64,000 bases of DNA from NCBI RefSeq assembly GCF_016899425.1, contig NZ_CP045995.1, positions 248,001 through 312,000 of the forward strand, given 5' to 3'. The notes under the pieces were generated by a model, which was not told the DNA's origin, made no database searches, and saw nothing but the letters and a program-made list of their open reading frames with translations. The position numbers were made by a program, and so were the translations under genes. Within the stretch, counting starts at the first letter, position 1. Each line of letters opens with the position of its first letter. This document shows, piece by piece, positions 9,101-16,569 of this stretch. The DNA is from Burkholderia sp. MS389 (lineage in GTDB: Bacteria; Pseudomonadota; Gammaproteobacteria; Burkholderiales; Burkholderiaceae).

Positions 9101-10147
9101 TCATCGCGCGCCGGTGCGTTGGTCGGGCGACTTGCGTACGCGAGCGAGCGGATTGGACAGATAGCGGATCGCGCGATTGCTCAGCGTTGACGATGGCAGC
9201 AAGCACGCGAGCGACAACACGGTAACCGCCACTTTCTTGGCCGGGCGCCAGAACGGGTTGCGCAGCACGGTGTGCCAGTAGCGTCCCGATTCGCATAGGA
9301 ACCAGCGCCAGCGCCGCGCGAGCGGCGCGCGATACAGCGTGCTCGCGAAGCGCGCCTTCTCGATGGCGAAGTCGAGCGGGGCCATCGGTAGCGCTTCCCG
9401 CAACCGCGTGCCGGCAAGCGTGCGCAGGATCGACCAGCGGCGTTCGGCCTTCAATGCACCGGTTGCCGCGTCTTCCGAGTTGGCGAGCGCGAGGGCCGGG
9501 CCGTCGGCCGCGCTTGTGTTCGACTGCTGGTGCATGCGATAGCCGCCGAGCGTCGCATCGATCATGTGGACGGCACCGAGCAGCGCGATGCCGTAGATCG
9601 CGTAGAAATCGGCGCCATGGAGATTGTCGGCAGTGACGGGCACCGGAAAAATGCGTTTCAGCGCAGCGACCTGGTACGCATTGCCCGATGCAGGCGGCGA
9701 CGGGTACAGCCAGCCCGCGCGCAACAGGCGGCCGCAATCCGTATCGATCACCGACTGCGGCACGCTCGCGCCGGTTCGCGCGCCATCGTGCGCGATCACG
9801 TCGAGCCGGAAATGGACCTTCACGAAATCGCCGGATGCGAACGCGGCGAGCACGCGTGCCGCGGCGTCGGCATAGAGCAGGTCGTCCGCGTCGAGCAGGA
9901 TGACGTAGCGCGACGTGACGTGCTCCAGCGCGCGGTTGTACGCGGCAACCTGACCGCGATTCTCCTGGAACACCGCGGCAATGCGCTCGCCATACGAGCG
10001 AATGATGTCGCGCGAATCGTCGGTCGACCCGTCATCGACGATCAGAACGCGGACGCCGTGCGCGGTCTGTGCGAGCGCCGAGTCGATCGCGTCGCGCAGG
10101 TACTTGCCGTGGTTGTAGTTGCAGATTGCGATGGTCAGGTCGGTCAT
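9101..10147 (-). CDS. GT2 family glycosyltransferase
   Basis: This 348-residue GT-A glycosyltransferase begins MTDLTIAICNYNHGKYLRDA. It has the nucleotide-sugar signature VLIVDDGSTDDSRDII (about residues 35-50) and the metal-binding DxD-type motif YVILLDADDLLYAD (about residues 80-93). A C-terminal amphipathic/hydrophobic segment near residues 310-330 may anchor it to the membrane. It would transfer one sugar during EPS repeat-unit assembly. I chose the ATG at 10147 because homologues begin at the beta-strand LTIAICNYN; an upstream ATG at 10186 would add 13 residues of no family character. It is divergent from the beta-helix gene across 289 bases. Confidence 0.88.
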   Translation of the reverse strand: MTDLTIAICNYNHGKYLRDAIDSALAQTAHGVRVLIVDDGSTDDSRDIIRSYGERIAAVFQENRGQVAAYNRALEHVTSRYVILLDADDLLYADAAARVLAAFASGDFVKVHFRLDVIAHDGARTGASVPQSVIDTDCGRLLRAGWLYPSPPASGNAYQVAALKRIFPVPVTADNLHGADFYAIYGIALLGAVHMIDATLGGYRMHQQSNTSAADGPALALANSEDAATGALKAERRWSILRTLAGTRLREALPMAPLDFAIEKARFASTLYRAPLARRWRWFLCESGRYWHTVLRNPFWRPAKKVAVTVLSLACLLPSSTLSNRAIRYLSNPLARVRKSPDQRTGAR

Positions 10148-10436
10148 GTGCGGAAGTCGGACGGGCGCGCGGACGATCGGGGTCATGATACGGATCGCGC
10201 GGCTGCGCACAGTTCGCGAGCCTACCGTTCGGGAGTGCGCGCGCGCATGGCATATCGCGTCGTCGATGCGGTACTGGAGCGCTTGGTCTGATGACGCACC
10301 GAAGCCGTTCGGAGCCCCTGATCTAATCGACGTTGGAGCATCGCCGCTTTCGTCGGCTTAGCGGACAGGCCACGCAGCCGGCCGTCAATACGTGCGGTTC
10401 GACGTGCACGAAGACTTGTCAGGGAAACGATACGAT

Positions 10437-11723
10437 ATGCATGAATTGCAACGCCTGTCGCGCTTTGTGGTCGCCGGCATGTGCATGGCGGGCGCGCTAT
10501 CGTGGCCGGCGCTCGCCGCGCCCGCCACCTCCGCGACCCAACCGGCCGCGCTTGATGCGGCGGTACCGGACGCGTACGTGCGTCCGGACCCCGCCGCGGC
10601 CGATCAGGGCGACGCGCTGCAACGCGCGCTCGACGCGCTGCGGCCGGGGCAGCGGCTTGTATTCGCACCGGGGCGGTATGTCGTCGGCCGGTCCCTCGTC
10701 GTGCGGCAGGCGCGTGTGGTGCTGTCGGGCTTCGGCGCGACGCTGATCGCGACAGCGCCGAACGATCAGACGATCGAGTTGCACGGCGACGGTACGACGC
10801 TCGTCGGGTTCCGGCTCACGGGAACCGGCACCACGCGTCTCACGACGCCGGAGTCGACGAAGATCGAGGTAACGGGGCGCGACGTGCAGGTGCTCGACAA
10901 CATCGTCGACGGTGGCGCAGGCGCGGGCATTTTCGTGTTCGGCGGTGCGGATGTCGCGATCGTCGGCAACGAGGTGCTGTCGACGCTGGCGGACGGCATT
11001 CACATGACGCACGGCTCGCGCAACGTGCTGGTGCAGGGCAACGTCGTGCGTGGAACCGGCGACGACATGATCGCCGTCGTGAGCTACCAGGCGGAAGGCG
11101 TGCTGACCCGCAACGTGATGATTACCGGCAACTCGCTGGAAGGCAACCCGTGGGGCCGTGGCATCACCGTCGTCGGCGGCGCGAACGTGACGATTTCAAA
11201 CAACATCGTGCGCAACGTGCAGGTCAGCGCCGGGATTCTCGTCGCTCAGGAAGACAGCAACCGCACGGTCGGCTCGTCTGACGTCCGGATCGAGCGCAAC
11301 GTGATTGCCGATATTCAGACGGCGACAGGTCGGACCGATTCGCGTCCGCTCACGCAGCAAGCAGCGATCGAGGTCAGCACGTGGTCCGGTTCGGTGTCGC
11401 GCGTGACCGTGATCGGCAATCGCGTTTCGAATGCGCGATTCGATGGCATTCGGTTGTGGGGCAACGTGTCGGACATACGGCTGGCGGACAATCAGCTGTC
11501 GGGGATCGGCGGCATGCCGGTGCGGGCCGGACCTGAACCGGATTGCGCCGCCGGCGCGTCCGCAGGTTCGTCCGCGAACCATCGGGCAAGGGGCGCGCCG
11601 TGCACGAGCACGCGCCTGTCTCGGCCGGGCGCGCCCGACGCCGTCGGCGCCGATACGTCACTGCTGCCACGCGTGCGCGAATCCGTCAGACGGGCGCGCT
11701 GGTCCCAACGCGGCGTCGATTGA
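10437..11723 (+). CDS. Exported right-handed parallel beta-helix protein
   Basis: This 428-residue protein has a signal peptide (cleavage near PALAA/PATS, about residue 28). About 25 residues per turn of beta-helix repeats then run over residues 90-360. They are visible as recurring Val/Ile-Asn patterns such as VQVLDNIVDGGAGAG, VAIVGNEVLSTLADG and VTISNNIVRNVQVSAG. Such folds occur in polysaccharide lyases, epimerases (AlgG type) and deacetylases, so a periplasmic EPS-trimming or modifying role is likely, but no catalytic residues can be assigned by eye. After about residue 362 the helix pattern stops. A 65-residue tail rich in Ala, Arg, Pro and Cys follows, perhaps a genuine variable tail or a frameshift. 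The ATG at 10437 follows AGGGAAA. Confidence 0.8.
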   Translation: MHELQRLSRFVVAGMCMAGALSWPALAAPATSATQPAALDAAVPDAYVRPDPAAADQGDALQRALDALRPGQRLVFAPGRYVVGRSLVVRQARVVLSGFGATLIATAPNDQTIELHGDGTTLVGFRLTGTGTTRLTTPESTKIEVTGRDVQVLDNIVDGGAGAGIFVFGGADVAIVGNEVLSTLADGIHMTHGSRNVLVQGNVVRGTGDDMIAVVSYQAEGVLTRNVMITGNSLEGNPWGRGITVVGGANVTISNNIVRNVQVSAGILVAQEDSNRTVGSSDVRIERNVIADIQTATGRTDSRPLTQQAAIEVSTWSGSVSRVTVIGNRVSNARFDGIRLWGNVSDIRLADNQLSGIGGMPVRAGPEPDCAAGASAGSSANHRARGAPCTSTRLSRPGAPDAVGADTSLLPRVRESVRRARWSQRGVD

Positions 11724-11785
11724 TCGTGCGGGGCGCGGCCAACGCGCCGGCGCGATTCGCATGCACCTGTCCGACGCTCGTCCGG

Positions 11786-13363
11786 CTAACCGGGTTCTCC
11801 GGCCGAGAGCGATACGACCGGCGTGGGTTGCGCGGAAGTCGTCCTTGACGATGGCTGAACCGTCCCGACGACCGCCCGCCCATACTGATCGTCGAACCGC
11901 ACGATATCGTCCTCGCCGAGATAGTTGCCCGATTGCACCTCGATGATTTCGAGCGGAATCCGGCCGGGATTCTCGAGTCGATGCACTTCGCCGACGGCGA
12001 TATACGTCGATTCGTTCTCGCACAGCAGGAACGTCTCGGCGCCGCGCGTGACCTTCGCGGTGCCGCGCACCACGATCCAGTGCTCGGCACGGTGATAATG
12101 CATCTGCAGCGACAGCTGCCTGCCGGGTTCGACGACGATCCGCTTCACCTGGAAGCGCTCGCCGAAATCGATCGAATCGTAATGGCCCCACGGCCGCTGC
12201 ACCTTGCGGTGCTCGCTCGCCTGCGGGCGCTGGTCGGTCTTCAGGCGCGCGACGATGTTCTTCACGCGCTGCACGTCGTGCTTGTTCGCGACCAGCACCG
12301 CATCGGCCGTCTCGATCACGACGACGTCCTTCATCCCGACGCACGCGATGAGGCGGCCTTCGGAGCGCACGAGGCTGTCCTGCGTATCCTCGAACACGAT
12401 CGGCCCGCGCGCGACGTTGCCCTGATCGTCCTTCGGCATGATTTCCCAGATCGCGTCCCACGTGCCGACGTCCGACCAGCCGGCCGCGAGCGGCACCACG
12501 ATGCCTTCGATGCCGAGCTCGCCGTGTTGCGCGAGGCGCTCCATCACCGCATAGTCGATCGAATCAGACGGGCACGCGTCGAAGGCCGCCGCATCGATCC
12601 GGAAGAACGGATCGTCGGCGACGCCCGCGCGCCATGCGTTCTCGCAGGCGGCGTGGATGTCCGGCGCGAGCGCGCCGATCGCCTTCAGCCAGACCGATGC
12701 GCGCGTGACGAAGATCCCGCTGTTCCACCAGTAATCGCCCGATTGCAGATAGCGTTCGGCCAGCGCCGCATCGGGTTTTTCGACGAAACGCCCGATCGCG
12801 TAGCCGCCCTGGCTGCCGTGGCGGCCCGAGCGCGGCTCGCCCACCTGGATGTAGCCGTAGCCCGTCTCCGCGCGGCGCGGCAGCACGCCGAGCGTGACGA
12901 TCGCGCCTTCCTGCGCATAGCGCGCCGCGCGTGCGATCGCGTCCTGGAACGCGCCGACGTCGACGATCACGTGATCGGCCGGCATCACGGCGAGCACGGG
13001 GTCGTCCGCGAGCGCGCTCGCGTCGAGCGCGGCCAGCGTCAGCGCGGGCGCGGTGTTGCGCGCGGCCGGCTCCAGCAGGATGCGGGCGGGCGCCGAGCGG
13101 CCGTGCACCTGCTCGGCGCTCATGAAGCGATGCTGTTCGCCGCAGACGAGCAGCAGCGTATCGCCGAGCGACGCGTTCGCGATGCCGTTCAGGCGGCGCG
13201 CCGTCGCCGACAGCGGCGACTCGTTCGAGACCAGCTCGATCAGTTGCTTCGGATACTGCTCGCGCGACAGCGGCCACAGCCGCGTGCCGGAGCCGCCGGC
13301 GAGAATCACCGGCAGGATGCTCGGCAGATCGGGTTCGGGAACCGGGCGAAGGGTAGGGGTCAT
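11786..13363 (-). CDS. manC: Mannose-1-phosphate guanylyltransferase / mannose-6-phosphate isomerase
   Basis: This 525-residue bifunctional type II PMI/GMP enzyme supplies GDP-mannose. The N-terminal nucleotidyltransferase carries ILAGGSGTRLWPLSRE (about residues 19-34), the pyrophosphorylase signature with its activating Arg, then FVEKPD (about residue 188). The C-terminal cupin isomerase shows the metal-ligand segment RQLSLQMHYHRAEHWIVVRG (about residues 427-446). The length matches BceA/AlgA/ManC proteins. GDP-mannose is a precursor of mannose, rhamnose and fucose residues in Burkholderia EPS. Its ATG overlaps the stop of the GNAT gene by 4 bases (ATGA). It may be a second copy relative to the cepacian locus, which normally carries bceA elsewhere. 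Confidence 0.95.
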   Translation of the reverse strand: MTPTLRPVPEPDLPSILPVILAGGSGTRLWPLSREQYPKQLIELVSNESPLSATARRLNGIANASLGDTLLLVCGEQHRFMSAEQVHGRSAPARILLEPAARNTAPALTLAALDASALADDPVLAVMPADHVIVDVGAFQDAIARAARYAQEGAIVTLGVLPRRAETGYGYIQVGEPRSGRHGSQGGYAIGRFVEKPDAALAERYLQSGDYWWNSGIFVTRASVWLKAIGALAPDIHAACENAWRAGVADDPFFRIDAAAFDACPSDSIDYAVMERLAQHGELGIEGIVVPLAAGWSDVGTWDAIWEIMPKDDQGNVARGPIVFEDTQDSLVRSEGRLIACVGMKDVVVIETADAVLVANKHDVQRVKNIVARLKTDQRPQASEHRKVQRPWGHYDSIDFGERFQVKRIVVEPGRQLSLQMHYHRAEHWIVVRGTAKVTRGAETFLLCENESTYIAVGEVHRLENPGRIPLEIIEVQSGNYLGEDDIVRFDDQYGRAVVGTVQPSSRTTSAQPTPVVSLSAGEPG

Positions 13364-13938
13364 CGGTTCGCTCCGGTATCGGCGGGTAGCCGGGTGCGCG
13401 CGCGGCCGTCCGCGCGCGTGTCGTCGTTGCGGGAGACGGAAACGGCCCGCGACAGCAGGTGACGCAGCGCGCCGGCTGCACGGTCGGCCGACCGTACCAG
13501 GCCGACGAACGGCGCACCCTGTTCGAGATACGGGCCGTAGGCCTTGCGGAATCCGAACTGTTTGTAGAATGCCTGACGCGGCGCGGGGACGTGCGTGCGC
13601 ACCGCGGTGTCCGGCCATGCGGCCTGCGCGGCGGTGAGCGCGCGCCCGATCAGGCGTTCGAGCGTGTCGTCGTCGCGGCAGCTTTCGCTCGTCAGCACCT
13701 TGTCGATCACGACGTCCGGATCGATGTCGTCGCCGGGCAGGATGCGCGCGTACGCGGCGACTTCCGTCGTGTCGCCGTTGCGCACGCTCGCATAGACGTG
13801 CAGCGCGCCCGCGTCCTTGCCGTCGATGTCGAGATGCGTGTGCGCATCCTCGACCACCAGCACGGCGTTGCGCGCGCGCAGGATTGCGTAGAGATCGACG
13901 GCGCTCAGGTGTTCGAATTCACAACAATGCCATTCCAT
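13360..13938 (-). CDS. GNAT family N-acetyltransferase (ElaA-like)
   Basis: This 192-residue GCN5-type acetyltransferase has an ElaA-like core. LSAVDLYAILRARNAVLVVE is followed by AAYARILP (strand beta4), the acetyl-CoA region DTLERLIGRALTAAQAAWP, and FYKQFGFRKAYGPYLEQGAPF at the C-terminal end of the fold. A disordered Arg/Asp-rich tail of about 35 residues follows. The ATG at 13938 is chosen because GAGGA lies 7 bases upstream; a longer open frame to 14079 has no such site. The gene is coupled to manC by an ATGA overlap, which suggests a role in sugar-nucleotide or EPS metabolism, for example acetylating an amino sugar. The substrate is unknown. Confidence 0.85.
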   Translation of the reverse strand: MEWHCCEFEHLSAVDLYAILRARNAVLVVEDAHTHLDIDGKDAGALHVYASVRNGDTTEVAAYARILPGDDIDPDVVIDKVLTSESCRDDDTLERLIGRALTAAQAAWPDTAVRTHVPAPRQAFYKQFGFRKAYGPYLEQGAPFVGLVRSADRAAGALRHLLSRAVSVSRNDDTRADGRARTRLPADTGANR

Positions 13939-15136
13939 GATGCGGTCCTCGCGTGATGCCTTCGGCACGCCGCGCCGCACGGACGCGGTCGTTCCGTGCG
14001 GCGCGGCGATCTTCATCATCCGGATGCGGGGTGCGGCGGTCTGTTCGAAAGCGTACTCACGCTCCGGATTCGCATGCACGGCGCGGGATACGACGCGACG
14101 TGCGCGTCACGGGAGCGTCGCAATGTGCGATAGCACACACCGTCGGGGCCGGTGCCTTTTCATAATTGCTTCATCGTGGCGGCCTGCAATGAGGCGCGAC
14201 CGACATCGCGCGCAAAACGGGTCACCGGGACGCGGGACCGAGGATTGCGGTGGTTCGCGACCGGCCGGTCGCGCGCTTGCACCGTCGTGGTGATCGGCTG
14301 GTGCGTTTGCTTCGGGTCGTGACGTGCGCGGTGGCCGATCGCGCCGGGAGGGCCGTCATGCTGCACCGCACGGCGCGCGGGCGTGCGTCCGATGCCCGGC
14401 GCCCGGCACCCGAGCCTGTCGGCGGGGAATTCGCCGAAAAGAGGCTGCGCGGCGCGAGGCCGGTGATTACGACGTGTAACGGCCGGGCGGCCCGCGCGCC
14501 GGCGCAAGGCGATGCGGCGACCCGCCGGCGCGCGCGATTATGCGGTCCGGACGCGCGGTCCCACGCACTTTTGGGAGATTTCGGTGAAAATCGCAGGTAA
14601 TCGATCGTATCAATCTTGCGGAAAAGTAGTATTTGCCACTGATTGACGGGAATGGTCGGAGATAATCAAATCTCAGTGGTCAAAAGCGCGCAGCGCGGGG
14701 CCACGGGCAGCGTAACCGACTGATTCAGGATTATCTTTTGGTAACAAGGTCATCTCGAAACGGGGTGTAGATTCAGGTGCGGATGAAATGGGGCGGTCAA
14801 TCCGGGCGCGGTTTGGCAGCCCTCCGGTTCAGCATCGGGCGCGACTGTCGTGTACGACGCGACGCACATGCGGACGGAATGTCCGTTTGCCGGCGTGCCC
14901 CGCCTGACGGCGGGTCGCTTCAAAGCCGGAATGTCATGGCTCCCGCAGCCGCGCATTCCGTTCGAGTTCGATGACAACGAGGCCGGATGACATCCGGCTC
15001 GACCTCCGGGGGTTTTCGCCGTGTGCAGTTTCGATCTTCGCCAAGGCTGCGGAAACGCAGCGCGGAAGGGCGGCCATGCGCCGCCGGCCGCAGCGCACGC
15101 GGACGGTTCGCGGAGTGCAGAGAGTGACGGTTCGTT
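13939..15136. other. Long intergenic control region between the EPS genes and the berB-like gene
   Basis: About 1.2 kb without a convincing gene, flanked by divergent starts (GNAT/manC leftward, the sigma-54 activator rightward). The stretch 14560-14780 is markedly AT-richer than its surroundings. It holds the dyad GAGAT-AATCAA-ATCTC (14659-14674). An 18-base perfect palindrome lies at 14256-14273. I saw no clear sigma-54 or sigma-70 core promoter. Confidence 0.5.
14256..14273. promoter_or_regulatory. 18-base perfect palindrome, possible operator
   Basis: CGCGACCGGCCGGTCGCG is self-complementary over 18 bases with no spacer. It lies about 320 bases upstream of the GNAT-manC start and about 860 bases upstream of the activator gene. 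It could be a protein-binding site; in a GC-rich genome some such palindromes arise by chance. Confidence 0.3.
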
Positions 15137-16528
15137 ATGAATATGCCAATAACGCGCGATAAGAGCGCCGGCGCGGGGAGCGGTAACGGGCAGCGTCCGC
15201 TGATTTACTGGACGCAGTCGCCGTCCGTGATGCTGCGAAAGGAATTGTCGCGCCGCGACTGGAAAGTGACGGTCGTCGCGCATGCGAACGACCTGCGCGA
15301 CACGTCCGGCGAAATTACCTGCGGCATTCTCGATCTGAGCGGTGGCCATGCCGATGCGATCGGCAGCATCGCGTCGACCTGCGCGTCGATGCGCGACGTC
15401 GTCTGGGTGGCGCTCGTGGACGTCGGCCAGACGGCGTCGCCGAACGTGCGCGCGCTGTTGCGCGACTACTGCTTCGACTACGTGACGCTGCCGGCGTCGC
15501 ACCAGCGGATCGCCGATACGGTCGGCCATGCCTATGGCATGGAGTGCCTGTTCGCGCGCGATCGCGAACAGCTCGAATCGGAGGAAAAGGGCATCGTCGG
15601 CACCTGCAGCGCGATGTTGCGGCTGTTCGATACGGTGCGGCGTTTCGCGCGCACCGACGCACCGGTGTTCGTGTTCGGCGAAACGGGAACCGGCAAGGAG
15701 CTCACGGCCGTCGCGATCCACCGTCATTCGGAGCGACGCAACGGCCCGTTCGTCGCAGTCAACTGCGGCGCGATTCCGCCGCATCTGCTGCAGTCCGAGC
15801 TGTTCGGCTATGAGCGCGGCGCGTTTACCGGCGCGAACGCGCGCAAGATCGGCTACGTCGAGGCCGCGAACGGCGGCACGCTGCTGCTCGACGAAATCGG
15901 CGACCTGCCGCATGAAAGCCAGGCGAGCCTGCTGCGGTTTTTGCAGGAACGTTCGATTCATCGCCTTGGCGGCAGCGATCCGGTGCCGGTCGATGTCCGG
16001 ATCGTGTCGGCGACGCACGTCGACCTGCGCGACGCGATGGAGGAAGGGCGTTTCCGCGCCGACCTGTTCCACCGGCTGTGCGTGATGCGCATCGACCAGC
16101 CGCCGCTGCGCGCGCGCGGCAAGGACATCGAACTGCTCGCGCACCACATGCTCGAACGCTTCCGCGGCGATGCGCGCCATCGCGTGCGCGGCTTTTCGAC
16201 GGATGCGATCACGGCGCTCTACAAGCACGACTGGCCGGGCAATGTCCGCGAACTGATCAACCGCGTGCGCCGTGCGGTCGTGATGACGGAGGGGCGCCTG
16301 ATCACCGCGCAGGATCTCGAGCTCGAATACTGTCTCGATGCGGCGTCGCCGTCGGTCGCCGACATCCGCAAGTCGATCGAGCGCGAGGCGATCGAAACCG
16401 CGTTATTGCGGACGCGCGGACGCGTCGCCGCTTCGGCGCGCGAGCTCGGCGTGTCGCGCGCGACGCTGTATCGCTGGATGGAGGCGTACGGCATCGAGCG
16501 ACCGCGCGGGACGGGCTCGTCCGACTGA
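15137..16528 (+). CDS. berB: Sigma-54-dependent transcriptional activator, BerB/VpsR/FleQ-like
   Basis: This 463-residue enhancer-binding protein has an N-terminal receiver-like domain (about 20-140) without an obvious phospho-acceptor Asp context, as in FleQ and VpsR. An AAA+ domain follows with Walker A GETGTGKE (181-188), the sigma-54 contact GAFTGA (228-233) and Walker B LLLDEIG (Asp252, Glu253). It ends in a Fis-type helix-turn-helix (ARELGVSRATLYRWM, about 436-450). Published work on B. cenocepacia BerB describes a c-di-GMP-binding activator of berA needed for biofilm EPS, and gene order here fits. The FleQ-type c-di-GMP residues (LFRS ahead of the AAA+ core, and the Arg-Asn after Walker A) are not evident. 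The gene converges on the GH2 gene. Confidence 0.85.
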   Translation: MNMPITRDKSAGAGSGNGQRPLIYWTQSPSVMLRKELSRRDWKVTVVAHANDLRDTSGEITCGILDLSGGHADAIGSIASTCASMRDVVWVALVDVGQTASPNVRALLRDYCFDYVTLPASHQRIADTVGHAYGMECLFARDREQLESEEKGIVGTCSAMLRLFDTVRRFARTDAPVFVFGETGTGKELTAVAIHRHSERRNGPFVAVNCGAIPPHLLQSELFGYERGAFTGANARKIGYVEAANGGTLLLDEIGDLPHESQASLLRFLQERSIHRLGGSDPVPVDVRIVSATHVDLRDAMEEGRFRADLFHRLCVMRIDQPPLRARGKDIELLAHHMLERFRGDARHRVRGFSTDAITALYKHDWPGNVRELINRVRRAVVMTEGRLITAQDLELEYCLDAASPSVADIRKSIEREAIETALLRTRGRVAASARELGVSRATLYRWMEAYGIERPRGTGSSD

Positions 16529-16541
16529 TATGCGCCAGCAT

Positions 16542-16566
16542 GACGCTCGCGCCGGACGCGAGCGTC
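16542..16566. terminator. GC-rich hairpin between convergent genes, probable bidirectional terminator
   Basis: A 10-base perfect stem, GACGCTCGCG (16542-16551) and CGCGAGCGTC (16557-16566), has a 5-base loop. It sits in the 41-base gap between the stops of the activator and the GH2 gene. There is no U-tract on either side. Confidence 0.55.
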
Positions 16567-16569
16567 GTG

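Noticed and set aside
11933-13462. 509-codon plus-strand frame opposite manC
   Set aside because: No domain character, made by third-position GC bias; the minus-strand manC has full family motifs.
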